Positions 37,601 through 47,180 of a DNA stretch of 64,000 nt are shown here, in pieces. The notes beneath the pieces were generated by a model that worked only from the letters and a program-made list of their open reading frames with translations, made no database searches and had not been told where the DNA came from. Within the stretch, counting starts at the first letter, position 1; each line of letters begins with the position of its first letter. The DNA is taken from positions 1 through 64,000 of the forward strand of contig NZ_JACJQJ010000033.1 of assembly GCF_014696615.1 (NCBI RefSeq), written 5' to 3'. Made by a program: the position numbers and the translations under genes. This DNA is from Nostoc linckia FACHB-104. GTDB taxonomy: Bacteria; Cyanobacteriota; Cyanobacteriia; Cyanobacteriales; Nostocaceae.

Positions 37601-39494
37601 ACCAGTGATTGTTGACATAAATACAGTTATTATTGGTATCAAACCGAAAAATGGCTACTGGTACTGCTTCTGCTAAAGTTGCATTGCGGCGTTCGCTTTC
37701 TCGTAGTTCGGCTTCAGCGCGTTTGCGAGCTGTGATATCTTGCACATTACCTGTTTTTCGCACAGCATTGCCAGATGCATCATAAAAAACCTGCGCTCTT
37801 GCAGCCAACCAGCGCTCGCCATCAGGATGCAAGATGCGGAACTCTGTATCATAATATTGCCGTCGCTCACGCATCATCTGACCAACATACTCGCTGATGC
37901 GGCTGCGGTCGTCAGGATGTAACCACTGCAACCACTCATCATTCCTAATTTCTCTAGTACCAGGGTCAAGCCCCAACAGGGTACAGTATTCTTCTGATAT
38001 CTTGGCTTTACCTGTAGTCAGATCTAAATCCCATAAGCCGGATTTTGTCGCCTTTTGTGCCAATTTCAACCAAGCGGCATTTTCTCGCAGTTCGGCTTCT
38101 GAGTGTTTGCGTTCTGTAATATCTAAATCTACGCCCGCCATGCGTACAGCTTGCCCGCTATCGTCGTAAAAAACTTTACCTTGGCTGAGTGCCCAACGAA
38201 TATTGCCATTGGGATAAACTACGCGAAATTCAATGTTGTAGTTTGTACCTGTGGAGATAGCAGTATTAATTGCTGCTATGACGCGATCGCGATCATCTGG
38301 GTGTAGGCGAGAAACAAAGGTTTCATACCTGCCATCAAACTCTCCTGGTGCTAACCCAAACAAAGCTTCTAAGTTAGCAGACCATTTAATTTTGCCTGTG
38401 ACGATATTCCAGTCCCAAGTCCCCATGTGAGAGGCTTCTAAGGCTACCCGTAGTGTTTCTTCATTGTCTTGTAAAATTGCCTCAGCACGTTTGCGTTCAG
38501 CCAGTTCATGTTGTGCCTGCTGTAAAGCTTCCGCCTGTCGCAGGGCAATACTTACTTGAGTTGCCAATTCTTGCAGCAAATCAATTTCTAACTGTTGCCA
38601 TTCTCGGGGTACAGTACAGTGATGAGCAATTAACATTCCCCAAAAATAGCGATCGTGCAAAATTGGTACTACCAAATTTGCTCTGACGTGAAACTGCGTT
38701 AGCAGCTCCACGTGGCAGGAGTCAATAGTACCATCATAAATATCTGCTGTGGCGGTAACTAATCCCTGACGATAGCGTTCGATATAATCTTCAACTGCAC
38801 TGGGGTCTTGATTTAGCAGTCCTTGACGGTAGCGTTCAATATATTCCTCAGCTAAACAGGGATCGAAAATTGACGAAGCTAGCACAGATTGCCACTGTTC
38901 CCCAACTGATTCTGCAACTACTTGCCCACTACCATCTGCAAAAAGTTGAAAAATAATTACCCGATCCGTCTGGAGAAATTGCCTCACCTCATTAACAGTG
39001 ATTTGCAGAATTTCATGGAAATTTAAGGATTTGTAAATCTGTTGGGTAATTTGGGTAATTAATCGCTCTTTTTCAATGCGCTGTTGCAATTGGGTGCGTA
39101 ACTGTAAATTCTCAATTGCCCCATTTACGGCTAACCGCATTTCCTCTGGTGTAATTCCGCCTTTGACTAAGTAATTTTGCGCCCCTGCTTGCATCGCCTG
39201 CACTGCGATCGCTTCGTTCCCCTGCCCTGTAACTACAATTACGGGTACAAACGGCTGACGGGTAATTGCTTGTAGTTGATTAAGAAATTCTAAACCATCA
39301 ATATCTGGTAGTCGGTAATCTAGCAACACCATATCCGGTTGGTGAACTTGCCAGAGTTGTAAACCAGTTTGCCCCAATTCTGCTACCACAACAGTATATT
39401 GGTATTCCCAATCCTGCAATAAATATTGCCGATACAGCTCACAATCTTCTGGGTTATCATCAACAATCAAAACAGTGCGCTGTGACTGGCTCAT
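34644..39494 (-). CDS. Hybrid sensor histidine kinase (REC-GAF-7xPAS-HisKA-HATPase-REC)
   Basis: 1,616-aa cytosolic multi-sensor kinase. Order: receiver (phospho-acceptor Asp59 in MVLLDYRLPD), phytochrome-type GAF (about 150-325), seven PAS/PAC units (about 340-1235), HisKA with His1258 (AILSHELRSP), HATPase_c (N box WNLLSNAIKFTPNGG, GLGLGLAIVRHII) and a C-terminal receiver (Asp1543 in LVSDIGMPK). The GAF contains Cys260-His261 (DSCHVELL), the position used for bilin attachment in phytochrome-like GAFs, and a local duplication of YIERYRQGL separated by 19 residues. No transmembrane segment is visible. No response-regulator gene is adjacent; the C-terminal receiver may pass phosphate on. Confidence 0.92.
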   Translation of the reverse strand: MSQSQRTVLIVDDNPEDCELYRQYLLQDWEYQYTVVVAELGQTGLQLWQVHQPDMVLLDYRLPDIDGLEFLNQLQAITRQPFVPVIVVTGQGNEAIAVQAMQAGAQNYLVKGGITPEEMRLAVNGAIENLQLRTQLQQRIEKERLITQITQQIYKSLNFHEILQITVNEVRQFLQTDRVIIFQLFADGSGQVVAESVGEQWQSVLASSIFDPCLAEEYIERYRQGLLNQDPSAVEDYIERYRQGLVTATADIYDGTIDSCHVELLTQFHVRANLVVPILHDRYFWGMLIAHHCTVPREWQQLEIDLLQELATQVSIALRQAEALQQAQHELAERKRAEAILQDNEETLRVALEASHMGTWDWNIVTGKIKWSANLEALFGLAPGEFDGRYETFVSRLHPDDRDRVIAAINTAISTGTNYNIEFRVVYPNGNIRWALSQGKVFYDDSGQAVRMAGVDLDITERKHSEAELRENAAWLKLAQKATKSGLWDLDLTTGKAKISEEYCTLLGLDPGTREIRNDEWLQWLHPDDRSRISEYVGQMMRERRQYYDTEFRILHPDGERWLAARAQVFYDASGNAVRKTGNVQDITARKRAEAELRESERRNATLAEAVPVAIFRFDTNNNCIYVNNHWSEITGRPIHAALGLGWIETLHPEDRDRIVREAPPILKPGESYQNEGRCLRPDGSVVWVYAQILPETDSHGNVIGNIGTLTDITERKQAEEQLRLQVQVLAQTHDSVISTNLDGYITSWNQGAERVFGYSAEEALGQHLQLLYPQPQMRLVLETEVIAPLKAKGEHEVEVTAQCKSGEIKDVLLSLSLLRDQNQHPVGMIGLSMDITARKLAEAALRENEQLLRLALSGAHAGSWNWEIQANKINWSPENYDLYGLDPSKNPIQYEDWYNTLHPDDKEAANAEVIRVVEQRLPEFNTEFRIVHPQRGICWLLALARVTFDNHGQPVRLSGINLDISDRKRAEEELRQSEEFNQRMLASSNDCIKVLDLDGRLLYINPGGICLLEIDDLTPLLHTEWRCFWQGEMIQAADNAIALAKAGELARFQGYCPTAKGTPKWWDVVLTPIRNPAGQVIQLLCISRDITDYKQAEKTIRQSEARYRYLAEAIPHLVWTCDAQGNCDYVNQRLCEYTGLQFEQALEFGWLSAVHPEDMQQTQDLWKSAVANSTFYKHEYRFRRHSDGSYRWHLILGLPLKDEQEQVMKWFGTCTDIHDQKELEIERDRILQLEQVARNEAERANRIKDEFLAILSHELRSPLNPILGWTKLLQSRRLDENKTAEALATIERNAKLQTQLIDDLLDIARILRGKLSLNADNVNLTFVIEAAIDTIRTAAVAKSILIHPELRNIGQVSGDAVRLQQVVWNLLSNAIKFTPNGGRVDIRLERVDQQAQIIVSDTGKGINPDFLPYIFESFRQEDVSITRKYGGLGLGLAIVRHIIEAHGGTVAVNSLGEGQGATFTVSLPLQNIEPESDRTEDLSADELNLVGIKILTIDDEPDSRDFLTVLLDYYGAEVVTVTTSYEFLAALESFQPDILVSDIGMPKVDGYTLMRQVRSLPPERGGQTPAIALTAYAGEINQQQALAAGFQKHLSKPIDPDLLVQAVAQLVQISN

Positions 39495-39664
39495 AACTAC
39501 TTATATGGATAGCATATTGCTTAAAAATACTACAATTTCTCGGTTTAGTTTATCAATATTGGGGAATGGGAGATGAGGAAGAACAACAGACAAACACCAA
39601 TGACTAATTACCAAACATCAATTACCAATTACTAATTACCAATTACCAAATGACAAAATAAATT

Positions 39665-41488
39665 ATGGATGCTACAAATTTTTTTCATCAGGGTTTCAAC
39701 AAGAATTGTCAAGGTGACTATCAAGGCGCGATCGCAGATTACACCCAAGCAATTCAACTTAATTGTGACTATGCAGAAGCCTATTATAACCGGGGAGTTA
39801 TTCTGATCAATGAACTCAAAGATTATCGCGGTGCGATCGCAGATTTTAGTCAGGCTGTGGCAATTAATCCTGATTTTGCCGAAGCTTACTGTAACCGAGC
39901 GAACGCGCATTATTTATTAGAAGATTATGAAACTGCGATCGCTGATTATCATCAGGCTTTGCAAATCAATCCGCAACTAGCAGAAGCTTATCATAGCCGA
40001 GGTAAAGCTTACTTTGCTCTGGGAAATTATGAAACAGCATTAGCAGATTTTCAGCAAGCAATTCACATTAATCCGCAGTTATCTCCCTATATTAATATTG
40101 ATATTGCTAATGCTTACCATAATCGCGGTGTGGCGCGTTGCGATCACGGCGATAATGAAGGGGCGATCGCTGATTTTAATCAGGCTTTGCAACTTAATCC
40201 TCACTTCGCTGCTGCCTACACTAATCGCGGTAATGTTTACCAAATATTGGGCGAGTATATCCAAGCCACTGCCGATCATGACCAAGCATTACAGCTAGAT
40301 CCTAATTTAGCGGAAGCTTACCATAACCGAGGTAATGCCCGCTATGCTCTCACAGATTATCCCAGGGCGATCGCTGATTACAACCGCGCTATACAAATTA
40401 ACCCGAAATTTGCTGGAGCCTACTATAATCGCGGTTTAGTTTACGCTCACTTAGAAGAATATCAACAAGCAATTGCCGACTTAGACCAAGCGATCGCGCT
40501 TAATCCCAATGATGTGCAAGCATACTACGAAAGGGGTTTAGTGCGTAGTGCTTTAGGAGATTATGAAGGTGCGATCGCAGATTATAACCAAGCATTGCAA
40601 GAAAACCCCACATTAGATTTAGTTTATGGCTTACGCGCCAACGTGCGCCGCCGCATGGGAGATTACCAAGAAGCCATTCAAGACAGCACCAAATTACTGC
40701 AACTCAATCCTTTATTAGCAGAAGGATATTGCGATCGCGCCTCTGCCCGTCGTAGTCTGGGAGACTATCAAGGGGCAATGAAAGATTATGATTGGGCTTT
40801 GATGTTTGATGCCAACTTAGCCACAGCTTACTATGGTCGAGGCATTGTCAGGGAGGCTTTACAAGATTATCAAGGCGCAATTAACGATAACACCCAAGCC
40901 ATAGAAATTGCTCCAGATTTTTCTGAAGCATATTGTAATCGTGGGAATGCTCGCCGCCAAGTTGGGGATGAACAAGGCGCAATGACTGACTATAATCAAG
41001 CCATCAAACTCAATCCTGAATTAGTCGAAGCTTATTACAACCGAGGTTCCCTACGTTACGCTTGGGAAGATTATGAAGGCGCAGTTGCCGATTATACCCA
41101 AGCTTTAAAATTCAATCCCCACTCCGCCGCATTTTATAGCGATCGCGGTAATGCCCGCTATGCCTTAGAAGATTATGAAGGAGCCATAGAAGATTACAAT
41201 CAGGCGATCGCCATTGAGCGTAACTTTGCCGAAGATTGGTATAACAGAGGCCGCAGCTATTCTCTATTAGGAGACTTAGAAACAGCGCTGCAAGACCTGA
41301 ACAAAGCCTTACAATTACAACCACATTGGACTGAAGCCTATCTTGTACGCGCTGATATTTACCGCAATCTAGGACATTACGAAAGAGCAATTACAGATTT
41401 CCAAGAATCTGCACATCTATATTACAAGGAAGGAAATACCCAATATTATCGAGAAATTCTCAACTTGATCGCTGAACTTCAACAATAG
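39665..41488 (+). CDS. TPR repeat protein
   Basis: 607 aa made almost entirely of about 17 tetratricopeptide units of 34 residues (AxADYxQALxLNPxxAEAYY NRG pattern). No signal peptide, membrane helix or catalytic domain is visible, so it is probably a cytosolic scaffold. The units are divergent enough to be an old array, unlike the uniform TPRs of the CHAT paralogues at 1-8 kb. Several HIP1 octamers lie inside it. It is divergent from the hybrid kinase gene with 170 bp between them, so the two may share a regulatory region, though a functional link is speculative. Confidence 0.9.
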   Translation: MDATNFFHQGFNKNCQGDYQGAIADYTQAIQLNCDYAEAYYNRGVILINELKDYRGAIADFSQAVAINPDFAEAYCNRANAHYLLEDYETAIADYHQALQINPQLAEAYHSRGKAYFALGNYETALADFQQAIHINPQLSPYINIDIANAYHNRGVARCDHGDNEGAIADFNQALQLNPHFAAAYTNRGNVYQILGEYIQATADHDQALQLDPNLAEAYHNRGNARYALTDYPRAIADYNRAIQINPKFAGAYYNRGLVYAHLEEYQQAIADLDQAIALNPNDVQAYYERGLVRSALGDYEGAIADYNQALQENPTLDLVYGLRANVRRRMGDYQEAIQDSTKLLQLNPLLAEGYCDRASARRSLGDYQGAMKDYDWALMFDANLATAYYGRGIVREALQDYQGAINDNTQAIEIAPDFSEAYCNRGNARRQVGDEQGAMTDYNQAIKLNPELVEAYYNRGSLRYAWEDYEGAVADYTQALKFNPHSAAFYSDRGNARYALEDYEGAIEDYNQAIAIERNFAEDWYNRGRSYSLLGDLETALQDLNKALQLQPHWTEAYLVRADIYRNLGHYERAITDFQESAHLYYKEGNTQYYREILNLIAELQQ

Positions 41489-41856
41489 TATCCCTGTCAT
41501 TGATCATCACGGTTTCCTGAAATTACTAGGGTATTTGGGTCTTTCAATTTTTCTTTGTACAGATTAAATTCATATAAGGTGTTTTAGGACATCCAAAAAT
41601 TAAATTACTCAATTCCTGCATCTATACGACTATCAAATTTATTCTCCCTCTGCTCCCCTGCTCAAGGGAGCGATTGATTTCGTATTTCCAAGCCCCTTTA
41701 GGCGCGCCAAGTTTCTGACTTACGAAGTTGAACGCCTAAAACACTGCCATTAATAGTGCGTTACACTAAGTTTTCACTAAAGTGTAGCGCGCAATAGCAC
41801 ACCCTACAGATTTAAGATTTACTTTATCAATTAATTCTCAGAACTTAGGACTCAAG
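41489..41856. other. Intergenic region with hairpins
   Basis: 368 bp, no gene. A GCTCCC/GGGAGC hairpin (41652-41671) lies after the TPR gene without a T-run, and 41690-41812 carries GGCGCGCC, AACGCCTAAAACACTG and GCACACCCTACA motifs like those of the 8890-9037 element, so a diverged palindromic repeat is likely. Confidence 0.55.
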
Positions 41857-43629
41857 ATGACTGAAGTCACAGCGCCTCGTTCAGACACCCGCATTCAGGA
41901 ACTCTTGCCGAACATACATTATCAGGTGGCAATGCCTCAACCAGAAACACATCTGTTTGAGGTGACTTTGCACCTTGTTAACTACACATCACCAGTTCTG
42001 GATCTCAAGCTCCCAGTCTGGACACCAGGTTCCTATTTGGTGCGAGAATACGCTAAAAATTTACAAGATTTTGCTGCTTTTGCGAATGGTCAACCTTTAC
42101 GTTGGTGGAAAAAAAGTAAAAATCATTGGCAAGTAGATAAAAATCATGTTTCAGAGTTAACTGTTCGTTACCGTATTTTTGCGAATGAGTTATCGGTACG
42201 AACCAATCACCTAGATATAACTCACGGTTATTTTAATGGTGCTGCACTGTTTTTTAGATTACTAGGTTGGGAGCAGCAAGCAATTCGCGTCACCATTGTA
42301 CCGCCCTACCCCCAATGGCAGGTAACTAGTCCTTTACCTACGGATGCTGAAGCCAGTAATACTTTTTATGCTGCTGATTTTGACACCCTAGTAGATAGCC
42401 CTTTTGAAATTGGTAGCCATCAAGTTTATCAATTTGAAGCTTTAGGAAAACCTCATGAATTAGCTATTTGGGGACAAGGAAATTTAGAACCAGAGCGAGC
42501 CATTGCGGATATCCAAAAAATCATCAAAGTAGAAGCAGATATATTTGGTGGTTTGCCATATCAAAGATATGTGTTTCTATTACATTTATTTCACCAAGCT
42601 TATGGTGGTTTAGAGCATAAAAATAGTTGCTCTTTAATCTATCAACGTTTTGGATTTCGCGCTCAAGACAAGTATGAGCGTTTTATGCAATTGGTAGCAC
42701 ATGAATTCTTTCACTTATGGAATGTCAAACGCATTCGCCCCAAAGCTTTAGAGGTTTTTGATTACGACCAAGAAAACTATACGCCATCACTATGGTTCTG
42801 TGAAGGAACCACGAGTCACTATGATTTACTAATTCCATTGTGGGCAGGAATTTATGATAGTAAATCATATTTAAATCATTTGAGTAAGGAAATTACCCGA
42901 TTTCTTACCACCCCAGGCAGGAAAGTACAACCGCTTTCTGAATCTAGTTTTGATGCTTGGATTAAACTTTATCGTCCAGATGCTAATAGTGGTAATTCGC
43001 AAATTTCTTATTATTTGAAAGGGGCAATGGTATCCCTTTTACTAGATTTGTTAATTCGTGCTAAACATCGTAACCAACGTTCCCTTGATGATGTAATGCG
43101 GCAAATGTGGCAGCAATTTGGCAAAGCAGAAATTGGCTTTACTCCAGAACAGTTGCAAACTGTAATTGAATCGATAGCTGGAATAGATTTAGGTGATTTC
43201 TTTAAGCGGTATCTTGATAGTACAGATGAATTACCTTTTAATGAGTATTTGGAACCATTTGGTTTACAATTGGCTGCAGAGCAAGAAGAAGAACCTTATT
43301 TAGGTATCAAGGTTAATACTGAAAACGGCAAAGAGATAATTAAGTTTGTAGAGGCGGGTTCACCAGCACAACAAGCAGGAATCGATCCAGGTGATGAGTT
43401 ACTAGCCATTAATGGGATTAAGGTAACAGCAAATAATTTAAGCGATCGCCTCAAAGATTTCCAAGCTCAAGATAGCATTCAGGTGGCAGTTTTCCACCAA
43501 GACTTACTTCGTTCTGTAACGGTCACTTTAGCCCAGCCACGTCCTATCCGCTATCAAGTGATTTCCATACATAATCCTAATCCAGTTCAGCAAGAGAATT
43601 TGGCTGGATGGTTAGGGGTTAGGGTTTAG
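41857..43629 (+). CDS. M61 family metallopeptidase with PDZ domain
   Basis: 590-aa zinc peptidase of the glycyl-aminopeptidase (M61) family. N-terminal beta domain (about 15-180), catalytic domain with the zinc motif HEFFH at 282-286 followed by LWNVKRIRPK and the third ligand region CEGTTSHYD, and a C-terminal PDZ domain (about 480-560, LGIKVNTENGKE, AGIDPGDELLAINGI). No signal peptide, so it is probably cytosolic. The family cleaves N-terminal glycine or alanine in the few studied cases. Monocistronic; its stop is followed by GGGGACTGGGGACTGG repeats. Confidence 0.92.
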   Translation: MTEVTAPRSDTRIQELLPNIHYQVAMPQPETHLFEVTLHLVNYTSPVLDLKLPVWTPGSYLVREYAKNLQDFAAFANGQPLRWWKKSKNHWQVDKNHVSELTVRYRIFANELSVRTNHLDITHGYFNGAALFFRLLGWEQQAIRVTIVPPYPQWQVTSPLPTDAEASNTFYAADFDTLVDSPFEIGSHQVYQFEALGKPHELAIWGQGNLEPERAIADIQKIIKVEADIFGGLPYQRYVFLLHLFHQAYGGLEHKNSCSLIYQRFGFRAQDKYERFMQLVAHEFFHLWNVKRIRPKALEVFDYDQENYTPSLWFCEGTTSHYDLLIPLWAGIYDSKSYLNHLSKEITRFLTTPGRKVQPLSESSFDAWIKLYRPDANSGNSQISYYLKGAMVSLLLDLLIRAKHRNQRSLDDVMRQMWQQFGKAEIGFTPEQLQTVIESIAGIDLGDFFKRYLDSTDELPFNEYLEPFGLQLAAEQEEEPYLGIKVNTENGKEIIKFVEAGSPAQQAGIDPGDELLAINGIKVTANNLSDRLKDFQAQDSIQVAVFHQDLLRSVTVTLAQPRPIRYQVISIHNPNPVQQENLAGWLGVRV

Positions 43630-43680
43630 GGATTGGGGGACTGGGGACTGGGGACTGGTGACTGGGGATGAGGGAGAAAT
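43630..43680. repeat. GGGGACT short tandem repeat
   Basis: Several GGGGACTG/GGTGACTG heptamer-like units directly after the M61 peptidase stop, a common cyanobacterial short tandem repeat. Confidence 0.7.
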
Positions 43681-43711
43681 GTTTTCATAACTAGAATTCT
43701 TGCAAAAGTCG

Positions 43712-43776
43712 GGAAAAGGGGAAAGGGAGAAGGGTTGTGTATTTTCCCCTTCCCCTTTAACCTTTTCCCTTTTTCC
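43712..43776 (+). terminator. Purine/pyrimidine hairpin after the M61 gene
   Basis: GGGAAAAGGGGAAAGGGAGA pairs with TTTCCCCTTCCCCTTTAACC and CTTTTCCC, followed by T-rich TTTTTCC. Same design as at 17260 and 62461. Confidence 0.45.
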
Positions 43777-43869
43777 ACCTCTTGGCTATTTTCATGGAAA
43801 CTGGTGGACTCAAATTTTGCTCAAGCAAATGGGGAACTCTAAATAAAGGTCATCTTTAAAAAGAGTGCT

Positions 43870-45732
43870 ATGAGTTTGCAAACTAATGGTTCAGATTTAC
43901 CACCAGTTTCTCATGATACAACTACCCTACAGCCAAGCCGCAAAGGGTGGTTGTCAACGATAGTTAATGGTCTAAGTATTGGTAATAAAATTAAACTAGG
44001 TTACGCTCTGGCGCTGGGTGTAGGAATTTTCGGAACTACGGTTGGGTTAGTTTTGGGCGATCGCTATCAGCAGCGGGCGTTGGACAAGGAAGAAAATGCC
44101 TTTATAGAACTTAATTTACTCTATCGTTTACAGACCAGTATTCTTCAGACTCGCACGCATCAACAACAACTAATTCCCTTAGTAGGAAAGCCTGAATTAT
44201 ACAAAGAGGAATATAGCCATATTATTCATCTACATGGCCCAGAGATTAAGCAAGTTTGGTCACAACTGGAAAGCTATACAAAAACCTTGAATTATGTAAA
44301 GAAAAATCATACTGATCACATCCCTCAATTGCTCAAAACCTATGATGGTGTTCCACACACTTACTTGAAGCAGCTTGATATTTTATTCCAGCAAATTGAT
44401 TTATCACCAATAACCGCAGAAAAAATTGTTAGCACACAACAACAATTGTTGAAGTTTACTAATAGTGAATTAGCACTTAAATTTGATGGCATTTCTGATG
44501 AACTTGTCACCGTAATTAATGCTTCTTATGAAGACTTAAAAACTGCCACTAGTGAGTTTAATACAGCAGAAAAAATGCGGCTCCAAATCATACTTGTTAG
44601 CATCTTGTTATCAGTGGCGATCGCAGCGCTGTTAGCGGGGTTAACGAGTCGCACCATTACTCGTCCTGTTAAAGCCTTGACAAATATGGCACAACAGGTT
44701 ACTCAAGAGTCCAATTTTGATTTGCAAATCCCTGTGACAGCAACAGATGAAATTGGGATACTGAGTGATAGTTTTAATCAAGTTTTACAAAAAGTCAAAA
44801 GCCTACTAGAAGAGCAAAAAGCCGCAGCTATCCGTCAGCAGCAACTACAAGAAGCCCAGCTAGTTCAAAGTGAGAAAATGTCTAGCTTAGGACGAATGGT
44901 AGCTGGTGTTGCTCATGAAATTAACAATCCAGTGAATTTTATCTACGGTAATTTAGAACCAGCTATTAATCATGTAGATGATTTATTAGAACTGTTGCGA
45001 ATTTATTCCCAAGAAATTCCTCATCCACCTCTAGCAGTGCAAGATTATGCTGATGAAATTGATGTGGAATTTGTGGAAGAAGATTTACCTAAAGTTTTGC
45101 AGTCAATGAAATTTGGTGCTGATCGCGTGCGTCAAATTGTGTTGAGTTTAAAAAACTTCTCTCGTCTAGAAGAAGCACAAGCCCATAGCGTAAATTTACA
45201 CGAATGTATTGATAGTACGCTCTTGATTCTGAATAACCGCATCAAAAAAGGGATTACAGTTGAGCGTAATTATGGAGATATTCCCGAGATTGAAGGTTTT
45301 GCTGGTTCACTGTATCAGGTATTCATGAATATCCTCAACAATGCGTTAGATGCATTGGAAGAAAAAGATCATACTCCAGAACCACCAAAAATTGCGATCG
45401 CTACTGAACGCCAAGACAATAACTCTGTAGTTGTCCGCATTATAGATAATGGTTCTGGTATTCCCCTAGAAAATCAAGCAAAAATTTTTGAAACTTTCTT
45501 TACCACAAAACCCAGGGGTGTGGGTACAGGAATGGGACTTTCAATTAGTTATCAAATTGTCGTTGAAAAACACCAAGGACAATTAACCTGTAAATCAGAG
45601 GTGGGTAAGGGAACAGAATTTATGATTTCCCTTCCCATTCGCTTACAAACTGCTGAAGTATCATCTTTAAAGAGTAGTTCGAGTATATATCCCAGTTGTG
45701 AACTATCTCCTGTAAAAATTAATTTCGGATAG
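43870..45732 (+). CDS. Membrane sensor histidine kinase with HAMP domain
   Basis: 620 aa. N-terminal transmembrane helix (YALALGVGIFGTTVGLVL, about 42-62), helical periplasmic sensor region (about 65-235), second membrane helix (IILVSILLSVAIAALLAG), HAMP (about 260-315), coiled coil, HisKA with His349 ([19 protein letters not shown]), and HATPase_c ([23 protein letters not shown]). The kinase core is of the NtrB/PAS-kinase type with ATP lid FFTTKPRGVG. It resembles the core of the kinase at 48.7-51.2 kb. No cognate response regulator gene is adjacent. Confidence 0.92.
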   Translation: MSLQTNGSDLPPVSHDTTTLQPSRKGWLSTIVNGLSIGNKIKLGYALALGVGIFGTTVGLVLGDRYQQRALDKEENAFIELNLLYRLQTSILQTRTHQQQLIPLVGKPELYKEEYSHIIHLHGPEIKQVWSQLESYTKTLNYVKKNHTDHIPQLLKTYDGVPHTYLKQLDILFQQIDLSPITAEKIVSTQQQLLKFTNSELALKFDGISDELVTVINASYEDLKTATSEFNTAEKMRLQIILVSILLSVAIAALLAGLTSRTITRPVKALTNMAQQVTQESNFDLQIPVTATDEIGILSDSFNQVLQKVKSLLEEQKAAAIRQQQLQEAQLVQSEKMSSLGRMVAGVAHEINNPVNFIYGNLEPAINHVDDLLELLRIYSQEIPHPPLAVQDYADEIDVEFVEEDLPKVLQSMKFGADRVRQIVLSLKNFSRLEEAQAHSVNLHECIDSTLLILNNRIKKGITVERNYGDIPEIEGFAGSLYQVFMNILNNALDALEEKDHTPEPPKIAIATERQDNNSVVVRIIDNGSGIPLENQAKIFETFFTTKPRGVGTGMGLSISYQIVVEKHQGQLTCKSEVGKGTEFMISLPIRLQTAEVSSLKSSSSIYPSCELSPVKINFG

Positions 45733-46025
45733 ATTAACAGTTTCAAAAAATTATGCGAACAATACATGAATTTAATGCTCATATGTGCGCGCTTTGACGA
45801 ATTATTCATGTGTTGCTTAGGGTGTAACTACTCAACTTTATTGAGTTTTTTTATAATTCTTCTTCTACTCAAATATAGTTTTGGTTGGTTATAACAGAAC
45901 AGCAGGCTTTGGTAAGCAAGGCTACTGGTATGAATCAATAGTATAGAAAAAATACTGAGATTAGATAGCTGGCAACAGCTTAATTAGCCAATTCAGCCCT
46001 ATTTTCTGTCAACAGGAGCATTTAG

Positions 46026-47096
46026 ATGCCAAGGGAAACGACATATCTAGAGCTTTCGGATGGTAAGTCACATAAGTTCTATGAAGTCACAATCAATGAT
46101 GTAGAGGTAACGGTACGCTATGGCCGAATTGGGGATGCTGGTAAAACGACTGTGACATCCTATGATACTTCTGAAAAAGCGCAGGCAGAAGCTAGCAAAC
46201 TCGTTAATTCTAAGCTGAAAAAAGGCTATGAACGGGCACAAAAAGGCGATCGCAATAAGCAACCAATTTCTCGAAGCGATCGCCGTTTGGCTCGGTTAAA
46301 TCATTTGCGACGTACTGGCTGGAAACCTTTGATTAAGCCTGCTCTTGATGCTCCCTTTGCATCTAAATATCTGGGCAAACCTTGGCTAAGTCCTGGTAAA
46401 AATCATCCTCATTGCCCTCGTTGTGGCGGTTCTCTCAACTTTCATTTTCAACTGAATTTGGAAGAATTACCTGAAAGTTTGCAAGGTAAATTAGGGACTG
46501 GACTATTTCAACTGTTTACCTGCTTCACCTGCTACTTACACTTCCCTGAAGCAGTGGCACTTCCTGAAGCTGCAAAATCAACACCATTAGAGCCGGAAAT
46601 TAATGCAGAAGATGCCGCAAACCTCAGTAAATGGGCACCCTCTGTAATTCGCAATGGTTTTGATGAGTTTCATGGTCGTTATATGCTGCAAATTATCGGA
46701 TGGCAACCCTTTGATGACTATCCTTTTTATGAAGAAGCACAGGAAACATACGGCACAGAATACAGCGAATACGAAGAAATGCTCATCTTCCATGTTGATG
46801 AAAATGACTGTGAATACTACGATGAAGACGACCCCGACAGACCAACACCAATAGATATTCAATTATCTTGGAATAGAACAGCAGATAAGCTTTCCGGGTG
46901 GGGCTACTGGGGACAACAGTTAGAGCATCAATATTGTCGGATCTGCAATCAACCCATGCAATTGTTTTACCAATTAGGTCACGGTATCGAATACGAAGGC
47001 AATACTGGATTGGATTACGATACGGATAATCTATTGCTAATACTTCAGTGCGCCGAACACAAAGATGAATTTAGTTGTTATGGTAGTGCCTTTTAG
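46026..47096 (+). CDS. WGR-domain protein with zinc-ribbon-like region
   Basis: 356 aa. Residues 1-80 form a WGR domain (YLELSDGKSHKFYEVTINDV, VRYGRIGDAGKT), known from PARPs and bacterial regulators and thought to bind nucleic acid or protein. After a basic linker comes a region with HPHCPRCGGSL and FTCFTCYLHFP, i.e. two CxxC pairs that could hold zinc, then an acidic C-terminal domain (about 200-356) with CRICNQPMQL and a DUF1963-like layout. AGGAG lies just before the ATG. Followed by the two-gene unit at 47.2-48.5 kb. Confidence 0.8.
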   Translation: MPRETTYLELSDGKSHKFYEVTINDVEVTVRYGRIGDAGKTTVTSYDTSEKAQAEASKLVNSKLKKGYERAQKGDRNKQPISRSDRRLARLNHLRRTGWKPLIKPALDAPFASKYLGKPWLSPGKNHPHCPRCGGSLNFHFQLNLEELPESLQGKLGTGLFQLFTCFTCYLHFPEAVALPEAAKSTPLEPEINAEDAANLSKWAPSVIRNGFDEFHGRYMLQIIGWQPFDDYPFYEEAQETYGTEYSEYEEMLIFHVDENDCEYYDEDDPDRPTPIDIQLSWNRTADKLSGWGYWGQQLEHQYCRICNQPMQLFYQLGHGIEYEGNTGLDYDTDNLLLILQCAEHKDEFSCYGSAF

Positions 47097-47180
47097 TCAA
47101 TAGTTATTTGTCATTTGAGGTTTGTAATTTCTACTGTATTTCCTCAATTTCCTCTGATTTTTTATTAACAATAAATAACT

